DNA of 64,000 nucleotides from G965222335 sp965222335 (GTDB lineage: Bacteria > Pseudomonadota > Gammaproteobacteria > Pseudomonadales > Halieaceae), in assembly GCA_965222335.1 (NCBI GenBank), contig OZ244944.1:744001-808000 (forward strand), written 5' to 3'. Below the pieces are notes generated by a model. The model did no database searches. It was given only the letters and a program-made list of their open reading frames with translations, and was not told the origin of the DNA. Shown here in pieces: positions 8,435 through 18,243 of this stretch. Made by a program: the position numbers and the translations under genes. Within the stretch, counting starts at the first letter, position 1. Each line of letters opens with the position of its first letter.

Positions 8435-10102
8435 TTACTCCGCCCCGGCCAGTGATTCCTGCCGCGTGCGTTTGAACTCCACCCCTTCGCGCCAGTTGGG
8501 GAAATCCCGGTTATTGGCCAGGGTGCGCCCCATGGTGAACAGCAATTCCACCTCCTCCACGGCGCCGCTGAGGTCCCAGGACGGGTCGTACTCGTCCGAG
8601 GGTTTGTGGTAGTGGTTGGCCGTGTAGTCCTGCAGCCGCTCCTGCCCCCAGGCCTTGCCGTGCTCGATGCTGTCGGTAGAGCGTGTCAGGTAGAGGGCGG
8701 GAATACCCACCTTGGCCAGGGAAAAGTGGTCGGAGCGGTAGTAGTAACCCTTTTCCGGGTAAGGCTCCTGCACCAGCACCCGGCCCTGCGCCTCGGCAGC
8801 CGCCGCCAGGTACTCCTCCAGTTCACTGTTGCCGTAACCCACGACGGCGATATCGCGGGTGCGCCCGACATTGCCGGCGGCAATGTTATCCATATTGAAG
8901 TTGGCTACCGTCTTCGCCGGCGCAAAAACAGGGTTCTGGCTGTACCACCTGGAGCCGAGCAGGCCGGACTCCTCCGCCGTGACTGCCAGGAACAGGACCG
9001 AACGGGCAGGCGGTTCCTGCAGCGCCTTGAACTGGCGCGCCAGGGCCAGCAGGGCCGCTACACCAGAGGCGTTATCACTGGCACCGTTGTAGATATTGTC
9101 ACCGGACTGCTGCGGGCGCACCCCCAGGTGATCCCAGTGTGCGGTGTAGATAATCACCTCGTCGGGGTGCTCCGCCCCCTTGATCAGGGCTGCGACGTTG
9201 CGACTGCGGGTACTGTCCAGGCTGTTCTCGAGGGTGACCGAGGCGCGAATATCTGCCAGCGGGCGCGCCTTGAACCCGGGCCGGGCGGCCGCGGCCTTTG
9301 CCTCGGCGTAATCCATACCCGCGGCAGCGAACAGGGCCTCGGCCTGCTCCAGGGGCAGCCAACCTTCGACTGCGACCTTGTCCAGGTTGCGGTCACTTGC
9401 GGTCAGGCCGATCTTGGCACCGGACCAGCTGTTCTCGACCACCTCCCAGGGATAGGCCGCCGGGGCGGTTTCGTGCACGATCAGCACCCCGGCAGCGCCC
9501 TGGCGGGCGGCCTCTGCATACTTGTAGTCCCAGCGACCGTAGTAGGTCATGGTATTGCCGTTGAAGAGCGCCGGGTCCTGGGTGGCGAAACCCGGATCGT
9601 TCACCAGTACCACCACGGTCTTGCCGCTGACATCCACGCCGGCGTAGTCGTTCCAGTCGCGCTCCGGCGCGTTGATGCCGTAACCGACAAATACCAGCGG
9701 CGAATCCTCAATCCCGGCCTGGGCAACCTGGCGCTGGGTAGACACCATCATTTCCGGGCCGTAGGCGAGATCTCGACTGAAACCCTCCCCGCGCAGGCTG
9801 AGCACGGTCTCCGGTGAAGTGGTGACCGAAGTGATCGGCACGTCCTGGTACCAGCTGCCGTTGTTGCCGGGCGTCAGGCCCAGATCGGCGAAGGCCTGGG
9901 ACAGGTAGGTGGTGGTCTTGACCCCACCCGGGGTGCCCGGGGCGCGGCCCGCGTAGGCATCGCTGGAAATTTCGGCGATGTGTGTGTGCAGGTCGGCGTC
10001 GATCTGTTCACTGTCGGGGACCTCGCCATTCGCGGCGGCCAGTGCCGGGGGTGTCAGGGTCAGGAACAGGGCGGCCAACAGCGCAGAGGCAGCGTTCAGC
10101 AT
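8435..10102 (-). CDS. Secreted M28 zinc aminopeptidase with PA domain
   Basis: Predicted exported M28-family peptidase. A signal peptide (about 1-22, ending ALA-A) is followed by a protease-associated insert (about 120-280, with PLVFVGYGINAPERDW). The peptidase domain carries the five metal-site signatures: TAHWDHLG, NGASDNASG, TAEESGLLGS, NFNMDNIA and YYRSDHFSLAK. At 555 aa it resembles bacterial M28 proteins often annotated as aminopeptidase or glutamate carboxypeptidase-like. Substrate cannot be told from sequence. It is divergent from the POT peptide transporter (169-bp gap) and lies before the DPP III-like gene, so the three form a likely peptide-degradation locus. Confidence 0.9.
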   Translation of the reverse strand: MLNAASALLAALFLTLTPPALAAANGEVPDSEQIDADLHTHIAEISSDAYAGRAPGTPGGVKTTTYLSQAFADLGLTPGNNGSWYQDVPITSVTTSPETVLSLRGEGFSRDLAYGPEMMVSTQRQVAQAGIEDSPLVFVGYGINAPERDWNDYAGVDVSGKTVVVLVNDPGFATQDPALFNGNTMTYYGRWDYKYAEAARQGAAGVLIVHETAPAAYPWEVVENSWSGAKIGLTASDRNLDKVAVEGWLPLEQAEALFAAAGMDYAEAKAAAARPGFKARPLADIRASVTLENSLDSTRSRNVAALIKGAEHPDEVIIYTAHWDHLGVRPQQSGDNIYNGASDNASGVAALLALARQFKALQEPPARSVLFLAVTAEESGLLGSRWYSQNPVFAPAKTVANFNMDNIAAGNVGRTRDIAVVGYGNSELEEYLAAAAEAQGRVLVQEPYPEKGYYYRSDHFSLAKVGIPALYLTRSTDSIEHGKAWGQERLQDYTANHYHKPSDEYDPSWDLSGAVEEVELLFTMGRTLANNRDFPNWREGVEFKRTRQESLAGAE

Positions 10103-10211
10103 GGGATCTCCAATCAGGACAAAACGGTATGATACCCACTCTCTCCTCCCTGCGCACGAGGTGGGGACCCGGTCCGTGGAGCCGGGTTTTCCGTCCCGGG
10201 GGAAAAATCCC

Positions 10212-10217
10212 TATAAT
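10212..10217 (+). promoter_or_regulatory. Possible -10 box for the peptide transporter
   Basis: A perfect TATAAT lies 55 bp before the POT transporter start, in the 169-bp gap to the divergent M28 gene. The region 17 bp upstream (TTCCGT) is a poor -35 match. A GC-rich inverted repeat (ACCCGG at 10167-10172 with CCGGGT at 10182-10187) lies just upstream and might be an operator, but nothing shows this. Confidence 0.35.
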
Positions 10218-10271
10218 GGCGCGCACTGCCCCTTACCGGGCCTACCCTCAAAATAAAAGGAATCCCCCGGC

Positions 10272-11804
10272 ATGAGTGACTCCGCTGCTGCGCAGGCGAG
10301 CAATCCCGCCTTGGATACCGGATTTTTCGGCCACCCCAGGGGGCTCTCTACCCTCTTCTTTACCGAAATGTGGGAACGCATGAGTTACTACGGTATGCGC
10401 GCGCTGCTGGTGCTGTTTATGACCGCCAGCCTGCAGGAGGAGGGCCTCGCCTTCACGGTCGCCACCTCGACCGCGATCTACGGCCTCTACACCGGCGCCG
10501 TCTACTTCCTGGGTCTGCCCGGCGGCTGGATCGCCGACCGCCTGCTCGGTGGGCAGCGCACGGTGTGGTACGGCGGCGTGATCATCATGTGCGGCCATAT
10601 CGTGCTGGCGATTCCCAACGACAGCACCTTCTTTATCGGCCTGATCCTGGTCGCTTCCGGTACCGGCCTGCTCAAACCCAACATCAGTGCCCTGGTGGGC
10701 CACCTGTACAGCCACAACGATGTGCGCCGGGACAGCGGCTATGCCCTGTACTACATGGGCATCAACATCGGCTCGGTACTCGGCTACACGGTCTGCGGCT
10801 ACTTTGGCGAGAACGTCGGCTGGCACTGGGGCTTCGGCGCCGCGGCCGTGGGTATGGCTATCGGCCTGGTACAGTACCGCAAGACCATCGGCAACCTGGG
10901 CAATGCCAGTCTGGAACCGGAAAGCCCGATGACCCCTGCAGGTGCCCGCAATGCCTGGCGCGGCATTGCCGCCGTGGTGATCGCGGCGGCGCTGATCACC
11001 ACCGCGGCCCTGACCGATGTCATCACCATCAACCCCGTCGCCGTCGCCCAGTACACCGCGGTGGCGTTTACCCTGATCTTCTTTGCCTACTACGGCTTCG
11101 TTTACTTCCTGGGCCAGCTCACGGAGGCGGAGAAAAAGCGTATGTGGGCGCTGTTCCTGGTCTGCGTGGCCTCGGCCTGCTTCTGGTCCGGATTCGAGCA
11201 GGCGGGATCCTCCCTCAACCTGTTCGGACGTGACTACACCGACCGCATGTTCGGTGGCTTCGAGCTACCGGCCTCCTGGTTCCAGAACGTCAACCCGATG
11301 TTCATTGTCATCCTGTCGCCCTTTTTCGCCGCCCTCTGGATCAACCTGGGCAAGCGCATGATTTCGCCCTCCTACGGCATGAAATGCGCGGTCGGCCTGA
11401 TCATCATGGCCAGCGGCTTCCTGGTCATGTTTTATGCCGCGCAGCACGCCGCCCAGGGCCTGAAGGTAGCGCCCTACTGGCTGATCACCACCTACTTCCT
11501 GCATACGGTGGGCGAACTCTGCCTCAGCCCCGTCGCCCTGAGCGCGGTCAGCAAGCTGTCTCCGCGGCGCTTCGCCGGGCAGATGATGGGCGTGTTCGTG
11601 CTGACCTACTCCATTGGCAATATTATCTCGGGCTTGCTGGCGGGCAATTTCGATCCCAATAACATCGAGCAGTTGCCTAACCTCTACCTGCAGATTGCCC
11701 TGTTCAGCATCGGTATCGGCATCATCATTGCGCTGATCAGTCTCAAGGCGAAACGCTGGGAAGGGCTTGAGTCGCCCGCTGCAGCCGAAGACCGCGGCGC
11801 CTGA
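10272..11804 (+). CDS. POT/PTR-family proton-coupled oligopeptide transporter
   Basis: Inner-membrane importer of di- and tripeptides driven by protons. The 510-aa protein is hydrophobic throughout with about 14 predicted helices, the bacterial POT layout. The diagnostic ExxERxxYY motif appears as EMWERMSYYGMRALL near residue 35. The PTR2 signature appears as ALYYMGINIGSVLGY near 160. GGWIADRLLGGQRTVWYGG matches the MFS loop 2-3. It faces away from the M28 peptidase gene and precedes the M1 aminopeptidase by 75 bp, so peptides released outside would be imported here. A specific dtp paralogue cannot be assigned. Confidence 0.92.
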   Translation: MSDSAAAQASNPALDTGFFGHPRGLSTLFFTEMWERMSYYGMRALLVLFMTASLQEEGLAFTVATSTAIYGLYTGAVYFLGLPGGWIADRLLGGQRTVWYGGVIIMCGHIVLAIPNDSTFFIGLILVASGTGLLKPNISALVGHLYSHNDVRRDSGYALYYMGINIGSVLGYTVCGYFGENVGWHWGFGAAAVGMAIGLVQYRKTIGNLGNASLEPESPMTPAGARNAWRGIAAVVIAAALITTAALTDVITINPVAVAQYTAVAFTLIFFAYYGFVYFLGQLTEAEKKRMWALFLVCVASACFWSGFEQAGSSLNLFGRDYTDRMFGGFELPASWFQNVNPMFIVILSPFFAALWINLGKRMISPSYGMKCAVGLIIMASGFLVMFYAAQHAAQGLKVAPYWLITTYFLHTVGELCLSPVALSAVSKLSPRRFAGQMMGVFVLTYSIGNIISGLLAGNFDPNNIEQLPNLYLQIALFSIGIGIIIALISLKAKRWEGLESPAAAEDRGA

Positions 11805-11879
11805 GCCGGGGCCAACAGGGAAACGTCGTCCGTGTAGTCGAGATCACAGGAAACTTCCACCACGCGAAAGGGAGAGTGA

Positions 11880-14618
11880 ATGATGAAAGACAGGCGCCTG
11901 TTTCCGCTCGCCCTGCTATGCGCACTCGGCCTGTCACTGGTCGCCTGCAATCACGCCGGTGCGGAGCCCCCTGACCCGGGTACAGGCGCGGAAACAGCAC
12001 AACCCGCTGGCTATCCAGGCACCGCACCCTCCACCCGACTGCCGTCCACGGTAGCGCCGCTCGCTTATGATCTAAGGCTGCAGGTCGACCCGCGCGCGCC
12101 GCGATTCTCGGGCACCGCGCGCATCCAGGTGGACATTGCACAACCGCTGGACTATTTCTGGATTCACGGCAATGCGTTGATGGTCAGCGAGGCACAGGCG
12201 GAGCTCGCTAATGGTCGTCGCATCGACCTGACCTGGGAGCAGGTGTTACCTACGGGTACGGCGAAAGTCAGCGCGAGCGAGACCCTGCCCGCCGCGCAGG
12301 CGACACTGACCTTTCACTACGACGCGCCGTTTAACACCAATCTTGAGGGCCTGTACAAGGTTCAGCAGGGCGAGGACAGTTACATCTTCAGCCAGTTCCA
12401 GTCGACCTCGGCAAGGCTTGCCTTCCCCGCCTTCGACGAACCGGCCTTCAAGGTGCCCTTCGACATCCAGCTGACCGTGCCCTCGGTATTCACCGCGCTA
12501 TCCAATGCGCCAGAAAGCGACACCGTGGACAACGGCGATGGCAGTAAAACCATCACCTTTGCCCGGACCCCGCCGCTGCCGACCTACCTGGTGGCCTTCG
12601 CCGTCGGTCCCTTTGAGGTAGTCGAGTGGCAAGCGATCCCCGCGGGCGAGTACCGCACTGCGCCGATTCCCCTGCGGGGAATCACCACCCGTGGCAAGGG
12701 CGACCAGATTCGCTATGCCCTGGAGAACACGGCCGAAATTTTCCTGGCCATGGAACAGTACTTCGACATCGCCTATCCCTACGCGAAGCTGGACCTGATC
12801 GCGGTGCCCGATTTTGCTGCCGGGGCGATGGAAAACGTCGGTGCGATTACCTACCGGGAACAGCTTCTCCTGCTCGACGAAAATGCCTCGGTGAGCCAGA
12901 AGCGCGGCTTTTTCATTACCCACGCCCACGAACTGTCACACCAGTGGTTTGGCAACCTGGTGACGCCCGAATGGTGGGACGATATCTGGCTGAACGAAGC
13001 CTTCGCGACCTGGAACGCCTACGTCATTCTCGACCAGCTGTACCCGGAGCAGGGTTATCGTGAGGCACTCGGCAATGGCAGCTCCTACGTCATGAACAGC
13101 GACAGCCTTGCCAGCGCGCGCCCGATCAGGGAGCCTATCGAACGGCACCAGGACATTGGCTCGGCCTTCAACGACATCACCTACCTCAAAGGTGGCGGCG
13201 TTCTGAACATGTTTGAGGCCTTCCTGGGCGCGGACCGCTTCCGCGAAGGCATCCGTCGTTACATGAAGCAATTCGCCTTTGGCAACACCACCGCCGAGGA
13301 CTTTATCGGCGCCATCGCCGAAGCCAATCCCCAGGTAGACAGCGCAAAGCTGAAAGCCGCCTTCAGCAGCTTTATCAGCCAACCCGGCCTGCCGATGCTG
13401 CAGACCCAGCTCAGCTGCGGTAATGACGGCCCCAGCCTGCGTATGAGCCAGCAGCGCTACCTCCCTGCCGGTTCCACGGGCGATACTGCGGAAACCTGGG
13501 TTGTACCGGCCTGCGTGGATATCTGGGAGGTCGGAAACAGCAGCACCCAGTGCTTCCTTCTCAGCGAACAGACGCAATCCCTGGCCCTGACCTCGGTTGC
13601 GGGCTGCCCCGATGCGCTGCTGCCCAACGCCGGGGGCGCAGGTTATTATCGCTGGTCCCTGCCGCCCGGGCAGTGGGCCGCCCTGATGGAGCGCTTCGAA
13701 AGCCTGAATTCCCGCGAGCAGATCTCGGTGGCCAACAGTCTCAGCGCAGCCCTCAACAGCGGTGAGTTGCCACTGCCGGCTTACCTTGACGCGGTGGGGC
13801 CCATTACCCACGCCGACTCCTGGCGGGTAGCGCTCGCGCCCCGAGGGGACCTGTACAAGTTGAAAGAGCACGTGCTCTCGGGCGCAGATCGCGAAGCGCT
13901 GATGGCGCGCATGCGCCAGTGGTACCGCCCGGTGCTGGAGGAGCTGGACGCGCTGAAGGCGCTGGACCCGGACCAGAAGCAGTTTCGCATGCTGTTGCTG
14001 TCCACCCTGGGCCTGGGTGCGGAGGACCCGGAGATTCACCAGCAGCTGACGCGACAGGGGGAAACGCTGACTGGCTTTGGCGGCGACCGCGAGTTAAGAC
14101 TGGACAGCCTCGATCCCAACCTGCGCTATATCTCCCTCATCGCGGGGGTCGAGGCCCACGGCAGGCCGTTTGCCGAGTTACTCTGGGAGCATTTCCTGCG
14201 CTCCGATGACGCCCTGTTCAGGGGCTTCCTGCTCGGCGCCATGGCCAGGAGCACCGAACCGGAATTCGCCGCTTTGATGCGCGCACGCATCCTGGCACCC
14301 GAATTGCGGGACAACGAAATCTACGACATCTTCGGCGCGCAGATGACTGAAGAAGCCAACCGCGATGCCCTGCTTGACTGGACCCGGGACAATCTCGATG
14401 CGGTGCTCGCGCGAATTGCCACCTGGCGCCAGGGCCAGCTGCCGGAGCAGTTCGAAGACTTTTGCAGCCAGGCCGATGCCGCGCGCGTCAAGGCCATGTT
14501 CGAGCCCATTATCGACGAACTGGAGTCTGGCCCGCGCTACCTTGCCAACGCCCTGGAGACCATCCGCCTGTGCGCGGCTTTCGCCAGGCTGCATAGACCC
14601 GAGGACAACAAAACATGA
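11880..14618 (+). CDS. M1-family aminopeptidase, lipoprotein
   Basis: Zinc aminopeptidase of family M1. The exopeptidase motif GAMENVGAITYRE is followed by the zinc site HELSHQWFGNLVTPEWWDDIWLNEAFATW (written here as two adjoining pieces: HELSHQWFGNLV and WLNEAFATW). The N-terminus KDRRLFPLALLCALGLSLVAC is a lipoprotein signal with a lipobox, unlike cytosolic PepN. The 912-aa length fits M1 with the C-terminal helical ERAP1-like domain. Two adjacent ATG codons (11880 and 11883) follow a GGGAGAG Shine-Dalgarno; either may be used. The stop overlaps the next gene's ATG by 4 bp. Together with the POT and the two peptidases upstream this completes the peptide-use block. Confidence 0.92.
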   Translation: MMKDRRLFPLALLCALGLSLVACNHAGAEPPDPGTGAETAQPAGYPGTAPSTRLPSTVAPLAYDLRLQVDPRAPRFSGTARIQVDIAQPLDYFWIHGNALMVSEAQAELANGRRIDLTWEQVLPTGTAKVSASETLPAAQATLTFHYDAPFNTNLEGLYKVQQGEDSYIFSQFQSTSARLAFPAFDEPAFKVPFDIQLTVPSVFTALSNAPESDTVDNGDGSKTITFARTPPLPTYLVAFAVGPFEVVEWQAIPAGEYRTAPIPLRGITTRGKGDQIRYALENTAEIFLAMEQYFDIAYPYAKLDLIAVPDFAAGAMENVGAITYREQLLLLDENASVSQKRGFFITHAHELSHQWFGNLVTPEWWDDIWLNEAFATWNAYVILDQLYPEQGYREALGNGSSYVMNSDSLASARPIREPIERHQDIGSAFNDITYLKGGGVLNMFEAFLGADRFREGIRRYMKQFAFGNTTAEDFIGAIAEANPQVDSAKLKAAFSSFISQPGLPMLQTQLSCGNDGPSLRMSQQRYLPAGSTGDTAETWVVPACVDIWEVGNSSTQCFLLSEQTQSLALTSVAGCPDALLPNAGGAGYYRWSLPPGQWAALMERFESLNSREQISVANSLSAALNSGELPLPAYLDAVGPITHADSWRVALAPRGDLYKLKEHVLSGADREALMARMRQWYRPVLEELDALKALDPDQKQFRMLLLSTLGLGAEDPEIHQQLTRQGETLTGFGGDRELRLDSLDPNLRYISLIAGVEAHGRPFAELLWEHFLRSDDALFRGFLLGAMARSTEPEFAALMRARILAPELRDNEIYDIFGAQMTEEANRDALLDWTRDNLDAVLARIATWRQGQLPEQFEDFCSQADAARVKAMFEPIIDELESGPRYLANALETIRLCAAFARLHRPEDNKT

Positions 14619-15841
14619 CTACAACGCCGGATTTCGATCTTATCCTCTGGGGGGCGACCGGTTTTACCGGCCGTCTCGTGGCGGAGTACCTGCTGGAAAC
14701 CTACGGCGCGAACGGAGATTTGCGCTGGGCGCTCGCGGGGCGCAGCCTGGACAAGCTGGAGGCCCTGCGGCGTGAACTGCTGACTGACGCGGATGCGGAA
14801 GCCCTGCCCCTGATACTGGCGGACAGCAAAGACCGCGCCAGCCTCGATGCGATGGTCGAGCGCACCCGGGTGATCTGCACCACGGTGGGACCTTACGCCA
14901 ACTACGGCACCCAGCTGGTCGCCGCCTGTGCCGAGAGCGGCACCGACTACTGTGACCTCACCGGGGAAGTGCCGTGGATGGCAAAGGTGATTCCCACTTA
15001 CCAGGCCGTTGCCGAGGCCAGCGGCGCGAGAATCGTGCACACCTGCGGTTTCGATTCCATCCCCTCGGACATGGGTACCTGGCACCTGCAACAGTTGATG
15101 CAGGAGCAGCTCGGTGTGCCGGCCACGCGGGTCAAGGCCCGGGTGGGACGCAACCGGGGCAGTGCCAGCGGTGGCACCATCGCCAGTATCCTGCAGATGC
15201 TGGAGGATGCCGGCAAAGACCCGGGGGTGCGCCGTGCCATGGGGGATCCCTACTCCCTGTGCCCACCCGGCACGTCCGGACCGGACGGCCCGGACCAGCG
15301 CAGCGCGGTCTATGACCGCGACTTCCAGCAGTGGACCTCGCCCTTCGTGATGTCGGCGATCAATACGCGCGTCGTCAGGCGCAGCCACTGTCTCCTGGGG
15401 GCACCCTGGGGGCCGGACTTCAGCTACGACGAAAGCCAGCTCTGCCGCTCCCGGGGCAAGGCCCTGGCGGCGACTGCCGGCATGGGGGCTTTTATGGGCG
15501 TCCTGGCCATCGGGCCGACCCGGCGACTTGCCAAACGCTTCCTGCCGGCCCCGGGAGAAGGTCCCGATCGCGCTGCGCGCGAGGCCGGGCACTATGAGCT
15601 GTTTTTCCACGGCACGCATCCCGACCTGCCCGGCAAGGCGATTCGCACCCGCGTAAGCGCCGACCTCGACCCGGGCTACGGCTCTACTTCACGCATGCTC
15701 GCGGAGGCCGCGGTGTGCCTTGCCCGCGACGAGCCGCTGGTCGGCGGCGGATTCTGGACGCCCGCTTCGGCGCTCAATTCGCCCCTGCTGGCGCGCCTGC
15801 AGGACAAGGCGGGGTTGCGCTTTGAGCAGGTCCCCTTGTAG
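14615..15841 (+). CDS. Saccharopine dehydrogenase-like NAD(P)-dependent oxidoreductase
   Basis: 408-aa Rossmann-fold protein. The nucleotide-binding loop is WGATGFTGRLVAEYLLETYG at the N-terminus, followed by LAGRSLDKLE and the segment TVGPYANYGTQLVAACAESGTDYCDLTGE typical of the saccharopine dehydrogenase/trans-acting enoyl reductase family (quoted in parts: TVGPYANYGTQLV, GTDYCDLTGE). A HTCGFDSIPSDMG motif is also family-typical. Homologues include mycobacterial enoyl reductases acting on polyketide lipids and many of unknown substrate. ATGA overlap with the M1 gene indicates translational coupling. True substrate unknown; lysine breakdown is unlikely without partner genes. Confidence 0.8.
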   Translation: MTTTPDFDLILWGATGFTGRLVAEYLLETYGANGDLRWALAGRSLDKLEALRRELLTDADAEALPLILADSKDRASLDAMVERTRVICTTVGPYANYGTQLVAACAESGTDYCDLTGEVPWMAKVIPTYQAVAEASGARIVHTCGFDSIPSDMGTWHLQQLMQEQLGVPATRVKARVGRNRGSASGGTIASILQMLEDAGKDPGVRRAMGDPYSLCPPGTSGPDGPDQRSAVYDRDFQQWTSPFVMSAINTRVVRRSHCLLGAPWGPDFSYDESQLCRSRGKALAATAGMGAFMGVLAIGPTRRLAKRFLPAPGEGPDRAAREAGHYELFFHGTHPDLPGKAIRTRVSADLDPGYGSTSRMLAEAAVCLARDEPLVGGGFWTPASALNSPLLARLQDKAGLRFEQVPL

Positions 15842-15932
15842 CTGGCAGCCTGCTGGAAAAGCCGGATAAAACCCCGTACATTGATGCAAAAGTAATAAAA
15901 GCACTAAAAATAGCAGGGGCGAGCGGCGCGGA

Positions 15933-18155
15933 GTGTACAGGTTTAACCTGAGCTTCAGGGGCGAAATCAAGGCCGGATACGAGCGCGAGCGTGTGCAGCC
16001 GAAGTTCGCCCGCCTCCTGGCCATCGAGGATCCGGACTACCTGCGACGGTGCTTCAGCGGTGCACCCCTGGTGCTGCGCAGTGACCTCGATCGCAAGCAG
16101 GCCGCAGACCTCTATCACAAACTCGACCAGATTGGCGCGGTCGCCGAGCTGGAGCGCTATGAGGCTGCAGACGAGCCCGCCACACAGGTGAGCGAACCTG
16201 CGGTAAAGCAGGCCGCGGGCGAAGGCCGCGCCTGGGCGGTCAGCCGATCACAGCAGCGCCGGACACCCCGAGGCAAGCACAAGAAAAAACCGGCGAAGGA
16301 AGCCCGGCCTCGCCCTGCCCCGGCAGCCAAACCCGCGCCGCCGCGCGGCGCCCGGATCAAGCAGTGGCGCGCCAGCACCGCCAGACAGCTTGCTGACCTC
16401 GCCGCGCGCGCAAGGCCGGCACCGCGCAAACGCCGCAGGGCCACGCCGGCCAGGACGGCGGCGCCCCCTGCCGCACCCAACCTTTACCAGATCCAGCCCT
16501 TTCGCCATTCCGCCGACCTGCGGGAGCGGCCCCGGCGGGCGACCCGTTCCATGCGGCGCGCTCTGCTGGTCGCCGCCACTGCACTCCTGGCGCTGGGCGT
16601 TGCCAGCGCCCTGCTACCCGGCATGAGCCCCCCGACACCACCGAAGGGCGCGAGCCATATGGCCACCCTGCACGATGGCGGCCTGTTACTGGTGCTGCCA
16701 GACCGATTGCTGCTGCACGACAGGGCGGGCGTCGGCAGCGCTGGTGTGACGCTGGACGCCCTCGGGCTGGAGGATGTGACCTCGATCCTCCCGGCACACG
16801 ACAGCCAGCACTATTTCGTGCGCGCGCGGGCGGCCGCCGACCCGGACGCGCCGCCGGCAATCTGGCGCTGCAACTTGCAGCCCACAACATGCACTGTGTT
16901 CCTCGAGGTGCAGCCACTGCCGGACGCGATCAGCATACACCCCTACAGCGGGATTCAACTGCATGCCTACGCTGGCCGGCAAGCGTTGCAGAAGATCAGC
17001 GCCGACGGCGAGCTGGTCGCCGCCGCGAGCCACCCGCTGGCGGACCCGCCGGTGCTGCGCCTGCGCGATGGCCTGCTGTATACCAACAGCCGGGAGGCAC
17101 CGGCGGTAAGCGTATTGCGCTATGAAGACGACGCCCTGGGCAGCCAGCTGGATGAGCTGATTCTGCTCGCACCCGCTGCGCTGGAAGCCGGCCAGGAGCG
17201 GGTCACGAACTTCCTCCATGCAGCCGATAACTGGTGGGCGGTGATGCGCGGAGAAGACAGCAGCAACCTCGGCCTATACCGCTTCGGGTCGCAATGGGGC
17301 TTCGAGGGCAGCGTCGCCCTGCCCGCGAATTTCGACCCGCAGCAGCTGCTGGACTGGAACGGGAAGCTGCTGGCACTGGATTCCACCCGGCCGGAAATTC
17401 TGCGCTTCAATGCCGACGGCGCCGCCGAAGTACCCCTGTCTTCCGACCTGCTCGAAGGCTACCTCGCCGGGCGGGCCGGCGAAATCCGCCTGTTCGAGTT
17501 TCTCGCCGGCGGCCTGCGGACGGGCCTTGCCCTGCTCCTGGCCGGGGCGCTGCTGATAGCCTACCTGCAGGATCTGCGCCGCCGGGCATTCAGCGGCAAC
17601 CGGCTCCAGGGTGCTGCGCCCCTGGCCGCGACCCCGGAGATCACCTGGCTGTCGCCCTCTCCTTATCGTGCACAGCGTCTACAGCGTATCAACCGCTTGT
17701 ACCTGGCCCTGGTCTGCGTCCTGCTGGTTGGTGCCGTGCTGCTGCGGATCGAGGTACATCAACTCGGCGCACTGCTGCTGTTTCTCGCGGGACCCGCAGG
17801 CGCCCTGGCCCTGCTGCAGCGCAGTCCCACGGGATTTTTGGGCGTGCAGGGTAATACCCTGGTGCTCGTGGATCACCGCAACCGCTATCACCAGGGCCAG
17901 ACCTCACGCATTCTCTACCGCAGCTGGTTCCTGATGATTGACGATATCCTGGTTTACGCGGGGCCGCGCTGGTTCCCCGCGTTCGAGCCCCGGGCACTGC
18001 AGGAGAGCGTCGCCCCCCTCGCGGCAACGGGCGTGCGCGTCGACCGCAAGGCCGTGCTGGCAAGACTGGTGGAGAGCCGCCATCCCCTGGCCGTCGGTGG
18101 CGGGCTCATTCTCACCGGCGCCGCTCTCGCCGCCCTCAGCCTCAGCGTCGCCTGA
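15933..18155 (+). CDS. Unrecognised multi-domain membrane protein, 740 aa
   Basis: I do not recognise the whole protein. The GTG start at 15933 gives MYRFNLSFRGEIKAGYERER. The first 75 or so residues look like a small alpha/beta domain found at the N-terminus of varied gammaproteobacterial membrane proteins (F-x-G-x-I-x-x-G..., a CFSGAPLVLRSDLD stretch, then ..KLDQIGAVAELE). Next is a long Arg/Lys/Ala/Pro-rich linker (about 85-200), probably cytosolic. A helix at about 207-228 crosses the membrane, then a 290-residue exported domain with repeated hydrophobic strands that could be a beta-propeller. Four more helices at about 505-525, 580-600, 605-625 and 715-737 follow. It stands between the oxidoreductase and lutA with its own 91-bp leader. 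Confidence 0.55.
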   Translation: MYRFNLSFRGEIKAGYERERVQPKFARLLAIEDPDYLRRCFSGAPLVLRSDLDRKQAADLYHKLDQIGAVAELERYEAADEPATQVSEPAVKQAAGEGRAWAVSRSQQRRTPRGKHKKKPAKEARPRPAPAAKPAPPRGARIKQWRASTARQLADLAARARPAPRKRRRATPARTAAPPAAPNLYQIQPFRHSADLRERPRRATRSMRRALLVAATALLALGVASALLPGMSPPTPPKGASHMATLHDGGLLLVLPDRLLLHDRAGVGSAGVTLDALGLEDVTSILPAHDSQHYFVRARAAADPDAPPAIWRCNLQPTTCTVFLEVQPLPDAISIHPYSGIQLHAYAGRQALQKISADGELVAAASHPLADPPVLRLRDGLLYTNSREAPAVSVLRYEDDALGSQLDELILLAPAALEAGQERVTNFLHAADNWWAVMRGEDSSNLGLYRFGSQWGFEGSVALPANFDPQQLLDWNGKLLALDSTRPEILRFNADGAAEVPLSSDLLEGYLAGRAGEIRLFEFLAGGLRTGLALLLAGALLIAYLQDLRRRAFSGNRLQGAAPLAATPEITWLSPSPYRAQRLQRINRLYLALVCVLLVGAVLLRIEVHQLGALLLFLAGPAGALALLQRSPTGFLGVQGNTLVLVDHRNRYHQGQTSRILYRSWFLMIDDILVYAGPRWFPAFEPRALQESVAPLAATGVRVDRKAVLARLVESRHPLAVGGGLILTGAALAALSLSVA

Positions 18156-18243
18156 TTCGGCAGAGGGGCGGGGGTTCCGATATACTCGGCGGCACAGCTC
18201 GGGAAATTCCGAAAGCCATGACCCAAGAGCCACGACTCGCTGA

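Noticed and set aside
10167..10187. Terminator between the M28 and POT genes
   Set aside because: The genes are divergent, so neither transcript ends here; the inverted repeat may be an operator or chance in GC-rich DNA.
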